A stretch of DNA of 5,327 bases from JBCBXA01 sp039816825 (GTDB lineage: Bacteria; Pseudomonadota; Alphaproteobacteria; Rhizobiales; Rhizobiaceae): the NCBI GenBank assembly GCA_039816825.1, contig JBCBXA010000140.1, positions 1 through 5,327 on the forward strand, given 5' to 3'. Shown here piece by piece: positions 1 through 5,327 of this stretch (positions are counted from its first letter, which is position 1; the number at the start of each line of letters is the position of its first letter). Below the pieces are notes generated by a model. It had not been told where the DNA came from. It saw nothing but the letters and a program-made list of their open reading frames with translations, and made no database searches. The position numbers and the translations under genes are program-made.

Positions 1-998
1 ACGGCTTGCTGGATGTCGCTGTTTCGGCACTTGGGGGCGAGTTGCGGTCCGCCCGCGTGACAGGCCCATTGGGGCGAGAGCTAGAGGCCTCCTACGCCAT
101 GCTGGCGGACGGCACCGCCATTATTGAAATGGCCCTGGCTTCGGGTATTGCCCTGCTCGAGCCCCATGAACTCAACCCAATCCTGGCGACCACCCGCGGT
201 ACGGGCGAACTCTTCATCCACGCGATCAACGCTGGCGCAAAACATGTCGTCATTGGCTTGGGTGGCAGCGCCACCAATGATGGTGGCATGGGCTTTGGCG
301 AGGCCCTCGGATTCAGATTTCTCGACCCTCACGGCAAGCGGCTGCAAGCCACCGGCGAGAACCTGTCGAGGGTCAGCCAGATCCAGAACACCGACGTTGG
401 CGCGCGGATTGCAGGCATCACGGTTGAATGCGCCTCAGACGTCACCAATCCGCTCTGCGGGCCACAAGGCGCTTCAGCCGTGTTTGGCCCACAGAAGGGC
501 GCGACTGACGACATGGTTCAACAACTCGACGATGGTCTCCGGAGCATCGCCAAGATCGTGGAGCGTGATTTGGGGCAAGACCTCGCCAACGAGCCGGGAG
601 CGGGAGCGGCTGGAGGCCTCGGCTTTGGCGTGATGGCGTTCGCGGGCGGCAAAGTACGGTCTGGCATCGATCTGGTCATGGAGCATCTCAATCTGTCAGA
701 CGCTTTGCAAGGCGCAGATCTCTGCATCACCGGCGAGGGCCGCATCGACGATCAGACCCAGTTCGGAAAGGCCCCGGCGGGGGTGGCTCGGCTGGCTCGA
801 GAACGCGGTGTGCCATGCATTGCGCTGGCTGGAAGCATAGGCAGTGACCTTGGCAGCCTTCCCGATGAGGGCCTAACCGCGAGCTTCGCCCTGGCCGACG
901 GCCCGATGACGCTTGAAGAGTCGATGCTGGACACGGAACGTCTTCTCACCCGTGCGGCAGAACAGGCGGTCCGCCTCTTCCAGGCCTCTGCCGGGTAG
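1..998 (+). CDS. Glycerate kinase, type I (GarK/GlxK family), 5'-truncated by the window edge
   Basis: This enzyme phosphorylates D-glycerate with ATP in the cytosol. The E. coli members GarK and GlxK make 2-phosphoglycerate and feed glyoxylate or glycerate carbon into lower glycolysis. The frame is open from the first complete codon (position 3) to a TAG at 996-998, giving 331 visible residues against about 375-385 for the family. The TTG at position 6 is not the real start: the visible sequence begins where family members read ...DGGEG(L/T)xD, so roughly 45 N-terminal residues lie outside the window. Counting from the Leu at position 6, the family blocks are TTRGTGEL (62-69), IGLGGSATNDGG (83-94), SDVTNPLCG (144-152), FGPQKGA (160-166), PGAGAAGGLGFG (197-208) and ITGEGRID (241-248). 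The glycine-rich blocks and the Asp/Glu around ITGEGRID are the conserved core. The gene converges on the next one with only 11 bp between stop codons and no visible terminator. Nothing looks broken. The family call is firm; which phosphoglycerate isomer it makes, and hence garK versus glxK, cannot be told from sequence. Confidence 0.93.
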   Translation, partial: GLLDVAVSALGGELRSARVTGPLGRELEASYAMLADGTAIIEMALASGIALLEPHELNPILATTRGTGELFIHAINAGAKHVVIGLGGSATNDGGMGFGEALGFRFLDPHGKRLQATGENLSRVSQIQNTDVGARIAGITVECASDVTNPLCGPQGASAVFGPQKGATDDMVQQLDDGLRSIAKIVERDLGQDLANEPGAGAAGGLGFGVMAFAGGKVRSGIDLVMEHLNLSDALQGADLCITGEGRIDDQTQFGKAPAGVARLARERGVPCIALAGSIGSDLGSLPDEGLTASFALADGPMTLEESMLDTERLLTRAAEQAVRLFQASAG

Positions 999-1009
999 CC
1001 ATCAAACTG

Positions 1010-2260
1010 TCAGTCGGCGCGCCGACGAGGGAGCTCTTCCGGTTCCGCTTCCAATCCGTAGGGCGCCGCGAGCTTCCAGACGTGAGACGGAACCAGATGG
1101 CGCACGCGTTTGGGAAGCTTGGCGCGCAAGTGCAGAATGCTTTCGATGGCCTTCATCTCAAGGCGAGCCTTTGCAAACTCCAATCCCTGCGGCCCGGTTC
1201 TGGGCTGAAGCCAGGACACGATGGGCCGCACCCATTTGGGCATCCGGCGCAATGGCAGGCCTCCGGCTGCCAGTTCGGTATTGGTTTTGAATCCGGCTAC
1301 CGCAGCCCGTCGTTTTCCCCTGGTCTGCAACGGCTCAAGACGAACCTCGTCGCCGATTGCGTCCAAAATGGCTTGTCCACGTGCATTGCGAACGATCAGC
1401 CACTGATCCCCCTGCCCCGCCATGTAGCCAACGGTGATGTCGGCCAGTGCGTTGGTGTAGTCGACACATGTTCGGCAAGTCAGCGGAAAGAAATCAGCCG
1501 GCAGATCTGAAAGAGGCAGCTGCAGGAACGGAATCAGCCGCTGACCACCATCGTCAAACCGCAACTCAACCTTGTAGTCAGCCCGGAACTCGCAATAGCT
1601 CACAGTCTCCGGGTGGTCTGTCAGAACGCTGAGGAAATGATGAAAGTTCTCGGTGGTCGTATTGTCCGAACACGGCGTTCCGATGACAACAAGCTTATCG
1701 AAGCCAAGCTCACGCTCCAAAGCCCGCAGGGCGTAGATCTGGCAAGGGATGCCCACAACGGCGATGCGCTTGTAGCCGGCGGCTTTGGCAGGCTCCAGAA
1801 GCGCGAGCAGTGGCGCGTAGCCCATGCGCATGCCACGGCACAGGGCCATATCGACGGGATCGGTCACTATAACGGGCCGGGGTTGCCATCGGTCGTCGGG
1901 ATCGGGTGCCATGGCCAGCACGGCATCCACCTGCCCGACCTCAAGCAGTCTCTGGGCAAGTCGCGTGGTCAGTCCGGTCCATTGCGCACCCGCCGCAGGT
2001 TCTCGAAGCGCTGCTTTGTACATGGCCAGATGCGGCCCGAAGAAACGCTCATTCTCAACAGTTTCATCGCGGGGGGCACCATGCACCTGCTGTTCCAGCT
2101 TCGGATAGTCCGGCGCGATGAACTGGCAGGCAGAGCCGCAGGCGGAAGGGTCTTCCATCCGTGATACGCCGCAATCCGTACACATATTGCGCGCCGGAGC
2201 CGGAGCAAATGTTGGCGCAGCCACCTTGGGTCGGCCCGGATATGTGTTCAGGATCTCCAT
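1010..2260 (-). CDS. bciB: BciB/HCAR-like iron-sulfur flavoprotein reductase (F420 hydrogenase beta-subunit family)
   Basis: This 416-residue protein belongs to the F420 hydrogenase/dehydrogenase beta-subunit superfamily. Its closest recognisable relatives are BciB, the ferredoxin-dependent 8-vinyl reductase of (bacterio)chlorophyll synthesis, and plant 7-hydroxymethyl chlorophyll a reductase (HCAR). These carry FAD and two [4Fe-4S] clusters. Blocks shared with that subgroup, as I remember it, are QVHG (58-61), GAQWTG (91-96), DPDDRWQPRPV (120-130), GIPCQIYALRALE (170-182), GTPCSDN (194-200), CEFRADYKVEL (223-233), CRTCVDYTNALADITVGYM (262-280) and GPQGLEFA (356-363). Candidate cluster ligands are Cys27, 30, 41 and 45 near the N-terminus, plus Cys173, 197, 262 and 265. 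No membrane segment or signal peptide is evident. The C-terminal 45 residues are rich in Arg/Lys. The first ATG (2258-2260) is used because the conserved region begins by residue 27; no good Shine-Dalgarno precedes it. No F420 or pigment gene is nearby. The family is certain, the 8-vinyl reductase role is an inference, and a reductase for another substrate is possible. Confidence 0.72.
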   Translation of the reverse strand: MEILNTYPGRPKVAAPTFAPAPARNMCTDCGVSRMEDPSACGSACQFIAPDYPKLEQQVHGAPRDETVENERFFGPHLAMYKAALREPAAGAQWTGLTTRLAQRLLEVGQVDAVLAMAPDPDDRWQPRPVIVTDPVDMALCRGMRMGYAPLLALLEPAKAAGYKRIAVVGIPCQIYALRALERELGFDKLVVIGTPCSDNTTTENFHHFLSVLTDHPETVSYCEFRADYKVELRFDDGGQRLIPFLQLPLSDLPADFFPLTCRTCVDYTNALADITVGYMAGQGDQWLIVRNARGQAILDAIGDEVRLEPLQTRGKRRAAVAGFKTNTELAAGGLPLRRMPKWVRPIVSWLQPRTGPQGLEFAKARLEMKAIESILHLRAKLPKRVRHLVPSHVWKLAAPYGLEAEPEELPRRRAD

Positions 2261-2315
2261 GGCAGCACGCTATCAGGTCTGGACGCTGAGCCCACCCCGG
2301 CCATAGGCTGAAGCC

Positions 2316-2981
2316 ATGACAATTACCTATGCATTCGACGTGTACGGCACTCTGATAGACCCACTGGCGATGGCGAGCCACTTGACAACCATCGCTGAAG
2401 ACAAGGCTCCCCAGATTGCCAGCCTGTGGCGGGAGAAGCAGTTGGAATACACATTCCGCCGAGGCTTGATGCGCGCGTACGTGCCGTTTGACCAGGTCAC
2501 GGCTGAAGCGCTCGATTTCGCCTCCGAGTCAGCCGGTGTCTCGATGACGCGCGAGCAGAAAGGCCAGCTGCTGACACAATATCGAACGCTTGATGCCTTC
2601 CCGGATACCGCGCCAGCGCTTCAGCAACTCCGCACCAATGGCCACGCTATGTGGGCGTTCTCAAACGGCACGCCCCAAGATCTCGGCGCACTCTTGACCC
2701 ATGCAGACGTATTGACCCTTCTCGACGGTGTCGTGAGCGTGAACGAAGTGCAGAGCTTCAAGCCGGATCCCGCTGTCTACGCTCGGTTTTGCGAGCGCGC
2801 AAATAGCGAGCCTGACCAGACCTGCCTGGTTTCTTCCAATCCGTTTGATGTTATCGGGGCCACCAATTGCGGCTGGCAAACGGTTTGGGTGAAACGCACG
2901 GACACGGCTCAATTCGACCCGTGGAGCGGCTTCGCGCCAGACCGGATCATTGCGTCGCTAAGAGAGCTTACTCAAACGTAA
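2316..2981 (+). CDS. Type II haloacid dehalogenase (predicted (S)-2-haloacid dehalogenase)
   Basis: This 221-residue cytosolic HAD-superfamily hydrolase should convert (S)-2-haloalkanoic acids to (R)-2-hydroxy acids through an aspartyl-ester intermediate. It aligns nearly end to end with the well-studied Pseudomonas L-DEX YL, with numbering two lower. The nucleophile is Asp8 in FDVYGTLID (7-15), followed by Thr12. Arg39 lies in LWREKQLEYT (37-46), Ser116-Asn117 in FSNGTP, Lys149 in FKPDP, Tyr155, then Ser173, Asn175 and Asp178 in VSSNPFD (172-178). All of these correspond to catalytic or substrate-binding residues of true dehalogenases, which argues against a generic phosphatase. The helical cap lies at about residues 17-95. 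The ATG at 2316 is preceded by a modest AGG (2305-2307) at 8-nt spacing. The gene is divergent from the flavoprotein gene across 55 bp, and its last 14 bp overlap the 3' end of mrp on the other strand. The natural substrate is unknown; many chromosomal homologues have no proven halogenated substrate. Confidence 0.9.
   Translation: MTITYAFDVYGTLIDPLAMASHLTTIAEDKAPQIASLWREKQLEYTFRRGLMRAYVPFDQVTAEALDFASESAGVSMTREQKGQLLTQYRTLDAFPDTAPALQQLRTNGHAMWAFSNGTPQDLGALLTHADVLTLLDGVVSVNEVQSFKPDPAVYARFCERANSEPDQTCLVSSNPFDVIGATNCGWQTVWVKRTDTAQFDPWSGFAPDRIIASLRELTQT
2968..2981. other. Tail-to-tail overlap of the dehalogenase and mrp genes
   Basis: The plus-strand dehalogenase ends with TAA at 2979-2981 and the minus-strand mrp ends with TAA read from 2970 to 2968, so the two coding regions share 14 bp. 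The segment has TTAC at one end and GTAA at the other, so each strand supplies a TAA stop. There is no room for an independent terminator for either gene, and each transcript must run antisense into its neighbour. The protein ends in both frames look normal for their families. Confidence 0.9.
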
Positions 2982-4122
2982 TCGTGGGCGCTTGCTGGGT
3001 GTCCGCCGCGAGAGCCTCGGTAACGCCAGCTGCAATCTGAATATAGGCTTCTGCGTGCGCGCCATCCGGCTTGGCCTGAACGATCGGTTCGCCCCCGTCC
3101 GAATGGGTGCGAATTTCCATGTGCAGCGGCACTTCCCCCAGAAATGGGACGTCCAGCCGCTCTGCTTCTTCACGGGCTCCCCCATGTCCGAATATGTCGC
3201 TCCGCTCACCGCAACTTGGGCACAGGAAGTAGCTCATATTCTCGACAATACCGAGAATGGGAACCTCGACCTTCTTGAACATGTTGAGCCCCTTACGCGC
3301 GTCGATCAGCGCAATGTCCTGAGGCGTTGAGACAATGACGGAGCCCGCAAGCGGAACCTGCTGGCTCATGGTCAGTTGCGCGTCGCCAGTGCCAGGCGGC
3401 ATGTCCACGACCAGCACATCGAGGGGGCCCCACTCAACTTCGCGGAGCATCTGCGTCAGAGCGGAAATGACCATTGGCCCACGCCAGATCATCGGCGCCT
3501 CTTCTGCGACGAGGAACCCCATCGACATGACCTTGAGACCATAGGCCTCCATGGGAACGAGCTGGCTGTTGCGCGCCTCCGGCTTGCCGCTGAGGCCCAG
3601 CATGCGAGGCATGGACGGGCCATAAATATCGGCATCCAATACACCCACACGCAGCCCCTGCATCTGCAAAGCCAGGGCGAGATTGACCGTTGTGGTGGAC
3701 TTGCCGACACCACCTTTGCCAGACGCCACCGCGATGATCTTGCCAACTCCTGGCACGCCCGCTTTCGGTCCAGCCCCACCCGGCGCACGCCTTTGTGGCG
3801 CGGTCGAGGGACTGGGGGGTGGCGGTGTTGGCGACGGATCACCGGCCTTGCGCTCCGCTGTCATCACAGCGGTTACAGAAGCCACTCCCGGCAATGCCGA
3901 AACAGCCTTCTCTGCCGCAAGACGAACCGGCTCAAGAGCCTGAGCTTTGTCGGCTGGCACTTCCAGCGAGAATATGACTTTACCGTCGGAAACCAGAACG
4001 TTCTGAACGAGGCCGGCACTGACCACGTCGCCACCCAAGTCGGGCACGGCAACAGAGCTTAAGGCCTTGCGCACGGCGGTTTCATCAAGAGTTGGCTTGG
4101 ATTTGGAAAAGGGGTTTTTCAT
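2968..4122 (-). CDS. mrp: Iron-sulfur cluster carrier ATPase Mrp/ApbC
   Basis: This 384-residue P-loop ATPase of the Mrp/NBP35 family binds a [4Fe-4S] cluster between two subunits and delivers it to apo-proteins in the cytosol. The N-terminal MIP18-type (DUF59) domain covers about residues 14-90. A linker rich in Pro, Ala and Gly follows (about 95-125), with PTPPPPSPS at 98-106. The ATPase domain then shows the deviant Walker A loop SGKGGVGKS (134-142) with signature Lys136, the switch region DADIYGPSMPRM (163-174), Walker B VVDMPPGTGD (238-247) and the cluster-binding CPSC motif, Cys301 and Cys304. All key residues are intact and the length is typical of alphaproteobacterial members. The ATG at 4120-4122 has no strong Shine-Dalgarno; only a G-rich stretch lies farther upstream. 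The gene appears to be transcribed alone or by read-through from the aldolase gene 71 bp upstream, and its 3' end overlaps the dehalogenase gene. Function is a confident family-level assignment; client proteins cannot be predicted. Confidence 0.95.
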   Translation of the reverse strand: MKNPFSKSKPTLDETAVRKALSSVAVPDLGGDVVSAGLVQNVLVSDGKVIFSLEVPADKAQALEPVRLAAEKAVSALPGVASVTAVMTAERKAGDPSPTPPPPSPSTAPQRRAPGGAGPKAGVPGVGKIIAVASGKGGVGKSTTTVNLALALQMQGLRVGVLDADIYGPSMPRMLGLSGKPEARNSQLVPMEAYGLKVMSMGFLVAEEAPMIWRGPMVISALTQMLREVEWGPLDVLVVDMPPGTGDAQLTMSQQVPLAGSVIVSTPQDIALIDARKGLNMFKKVEVPILGIVENMSYFLCPSCGERSDIFGHGGAREEAERLDVPFLGEVPLHMEIRTHSDGGEPIVQAKPDGAHAEAYIQIAAGVTEALAADTQQAPTITFE

Positions 4123-4193
4123 AGCCGCTTTGTGCCCGCCCCGGTCGCCAAGTCAATGAAAACCGGTCGGTCGTCAGTGCGCGCAAAGCCGCA

Positions 4194-5033
4194 CTACCAA
4201 TTGGGAGTGTCAAACTCGCGTAGAACCCTGCGTGTCGCATCCACGACCGCCGGTTCTGTTTCGGAAAGAATGGCTGCGCGGTCGAAGCGATCAGGATCGC
4301 TGTTGACCGCCTCGCGGAGCGCCTTGCCGAAGGCCATACGCAGCTCGGTTCCTATGTTGAACTTGCAGACATGGCTGTTGGCAGCCAGATCGCGCCGCAC
4401 ATCGCTGGGCACGCCCGAGCCGCCGTGTATGACAAGGGGGAGATCGCCCGTGACGGCCTCTATCTCTTTGAGCCGAGCATGATCAATCTCGGCAGCCTGG
4501 CTCTGCTGGAGATGGACGTTTCCCACCGAGATGGCCATGGCGTCGACACCGGCGCGCGCCGCAAACGTCCGCGCTTCTTCCACTGTCGTGCCTTCCGACG
4601 CTTCACCAGCATCATACCCAACGAAACCAACTTCTCCCTCGATGGAAACGCCGGCCGCGTGGGCCATCTCTGCGATGTAGGCCGTTTCTTCGACATTCTG
4701 CGCAAGGGGTTTGCGGGAGCCGTCAAACATCACGGAGGTGAAGCCGCACTCAATGGCTTCACGGCACTCCTCAGCAGTGTAGCCGTGATCCAGATGCGCA
4801 ACGACTGGCACCGACGCCCGCTCGCCTAAAGAGCGAAACATGGAGGCCAGAACTGGCAGAGGCGTATGCTTTCGACACCCAGGGCCAGCCTGCAAGATAA
4901 CGGGCACACCCTCCGCCTCACCGGCGTGGACATAGGCGCGTGCCTCTTCCCACCCCAGCACCACCAATCCGGCCACGGCATAACCATCGCGCAGAGCGGG
5001 ATCGAGCACCTGTTTCAGCGTTGCCATGGGCAC
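4194..5033 (-). CDS. Class II (zinc) ketose-bisphosphate-type aldolase linked to iolB
   Basis: This 279-residue protein is a class II aldolase related to fructose-1,6-bisphosphate, tagatose-1,6-bisphosphate (GatY) and 6-phospho-5-dehydro-2-deoxygluconate (IolJ) aldolases, all of which cleave to give dihydroxyacetone phosphate. Predicted catalytic residues are Asp82 and zinc ligand His83 in VAHLDHG (78-84), Glu134 in IEGEVG (131-136), zinc ligands His174 (GNVH) and His203 (VIHGGSG, 201-207), and Asn226 in KFNIGTE (224-230). Two blocks depart from the usual pattern: the N-terminal (A/Q)FN motif reads AGLVVLG (21-27), and GTAHG is replaced by GNVHL (171-175). Its substrate may therefore not be fructose bisphosphate. 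The gene follows iolB with 11 nt between the iolB stop and its start, which suggests a role in inositol catabolism, possibly the IolJ step. A GTG at 5033 is the preferred start because AGGAG lies 8 nt before it; the ATG at 5027 would leave 14 nt. The superfamily call is firm, the substrate open. Confidence 0.85.
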   Translation of the reverse strand: MPMATLKQVLDPALRDGYAVAGLVVLGWEEARAYVHAGEAEGVPVILQAGPGCRKHTPLPVLASMFRSLGERASVPVVAHLDHGYTAEECREAIECGFTSVMFDGSRKPLAQNVEETAYIAEMAHAAGVSIEGEVGFVGYDAGEASEGTTVEEARTFAARAGVDAMAISVGNVHLQQSQAAEIDHARLKEIEAVTGDLPLVIHGGSGVPSDVRRDLAANSHVCKFNIGTELRMAFGKALREAVNSDPDRFDRAAILSETEPAVVDATRRVLREFDTPNW

Positions 5034-5041
5034 GGCCGATA

Positions 5042-5046
5042 CTCCT
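5042..5046 (-). promoter_or_regulatory. Shine-Dalgarno AGGAG of the aldolase gene, overlapping the iolB stop codon
   Basis: On the minus strand the sequence reads TAGGAG, where TAG (5047-5045) terminates iolB and AGGAG (5046-5042) is a near-consensus ribosome-binding site. It lies 8 nt before the GTG at 5033 and 14 nt before the ATG at 5027, which favours the GTG. Ribosomes finishing iolB would uncover this site, so translational coupling of the two genes is plausible. Confidence 0.7.
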
Positions 5047-5327
5047 ACTTGAACTTGGCAATCATGTCCTTGATGCCGGGGATAGTCTCTATCTGATAGG
5101 CGTGCGTTGGCTGGAAGAACTGCACGAGCGAGCGCTGGCTCAGGCCACCCAGGATCGTGAAGTAATACATCTCATAGCCCGGCAGCACCGCACAGGGATG
5201 ATACCCCTTATCGATGCAGATCGTGGAACCATCGACGATGTGATAGGCATCGCCAGGCTTTCCATCCTCGCGCTGAAGCATCTGCAAACCGGAGCCGTGA
5301 TTGGGCCGGAAGCGGAAGTTGTACGTC
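5045..5327 (-). CDS. iolB: 5-deoxy-glucuronate isomerase IolB, C-terminal part, truncated by the window edge
   Basis: IolB isomerises 5-deoxy-D-glucuronate to 2-deoxy-5-keto-D-gluconate in the myo-inositol degradation pathway. The frame is open from the window edge to the TAG at 5047-5045, giving 93 complete C-terminal codons of a protein usually about 260-280 residues long, so roughly two thirds lies beyond the window. The visible part begins TYNFRFRPNHGSG and contains the end of the second cupin domain, with the family-typical GYHP metal-site motif followed by GYEMYY and a GG pair. This matches the pattern GYHPVG..DGYTSYYLNVMAG of Bacillus IolB. About 15 residues follow the point where the Bacillus protein ends (my recollection of that end), finishing in KDMIAKFK. 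The in-frame TTG at 5287 is an internal Leu codon, not a start. It is the upstream partner of the aldolase gene. A KduI-type isomerase is the main alternative, but the tail and context fit IolB better. Confidence 0.78.
   Translation of the reverse strand, partial: TYNFRFRPNHGSGLQMLQREDGKPGDAYHIVDGSTICIDKGYHPCAVLPGYEMYYFTILGGLSQRSLVQFFQPTHAYQIETIPGIKDMIAKFK

Noticed and set aside
124..633. Long plus-strand open frame of 169 codons inside the glycerate kinase gene
   Set aside because: It is in another frame of a clearly conserved gene, has low-complexity Ser/Arg/Pro-rich translation, and resembles nothing known. It is a shadow of high-G+C coding.
1613..2164. 183-codon plus-strand open frame opposite the flavoprotein gene
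   Set aside because: The minus-strand frame carries many family motifs, whereas this antisense frame has no recognisable domain and arises from the same codon bias.
2306..2315. Small inverted repeat GGCT-GA-AGCC just before the dehalogenase start
   Set aside because: A 4-bp stem with a 2-nt loop is too small to form a stable hairpin or a credible operator.
3376..4062. 228-codon plus-strand open frame opposite mrp
   Set aside because: The minus strand encodes an intact Mrp with Walker motifs and CPSC; the antisense translation is His/Arg-rich with no family features.
4128..4156. Minus-strand TTGACT with a 17-nt spacer to ACAAAG as an mrp promoter
   Set aside because: The -35 is good but the -10 matches only 2 of 6 positions, and transcription would begin almost at the start codon. 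Not strong enough to annotate.
4141..4169. Direct repeat CCGGTCG at 4141-4147 and 4163-4169 as an operator pair
   Set aside because: Seven bases in a G+C-rich spacer can recur by chance, and the copies do not sit symmetrically around a promoter.
4176..4195. Inverted repeat AGTGCG-N8-CGCACT at the aldolase 3' end, as a possible terminator on the minus strand
   Set aside because: The stem is only 6 bp, overlaps the stop codon, and is not followed directly by a T-run; the nearest TTTT comes more than 10 nt later.
4371..4829. 152-codon plus-strand open frame opposite the aldolase gene
   Set aside because: It is antisense to conserved catalytic blocks, has no recognisable domain and no convincing ribosome-binding site.

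Overview
This 5.3-kb window is dense bacterial chromosome with six protein genes, two of them cut by the window edges. No RNA gene, mobile element, CRISPR array or phage signature was seen. The G+C-rich coding, the MIP18-plus-P-loop form of Mrp and the presence of an inositol-type gene pair suggest an alphaproteobacterium, perhaps Hyphomicrobiales or a marine relative. That placement is an inference from protein resemblance. If the BciB/HCAR-like protein is a true 8-vinyl reductase, the host could be an aerobic anoxygenic phototroph, but no other pigment gene is visible here.

Layout from left to right. Positions 1-998 (+) hold the 3' six-sevenths of a type I glycerate kinase. It converges, with an 11-bp gap, on a minus-strand gene (1010-2260) for an iron-sulfur flavoprotein of the F420 hydrogenase beta/BciB/HCAR family. 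That gene is divergent, across only 55 bp, from a plus-strand type II haloacid dehalogenase (2316-2981) with every known catalytic residue. The dehalogenase overlaps tail-to-tail by 14 bp with a minus-strand Mrp/ApbC Fe-S carrier ATPase (2968-4122). After a 71-bp spacer come two tightly linked minus-strand genes: a divergent class II aldolase (4194-5033) and, upstream of it in transcription, the C-terminal part of an IolB-type 5-deoxy-glucuronate isomerase (5045 to beyond 5327).

Only the last pair forms a clear functional unit. IolB and a class II aldolase would both act in myo-inositol breakdown, and the aldolase ribosome-binding site sits on the iolB stop codon. The other genes look like independent metabolic or housekeeping units packed head-to-head and tail-to-tail, so no operon joins the two halves of the window.

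No obvious new multi-gene system was found. The points most worth following are the unusual active-site sequence of the aldolase beside iolB, the identity and altered N-terminal cysteine pattern of the BciB/HCAR-like flavoprotein, and the gene overlap at 2968-2981.
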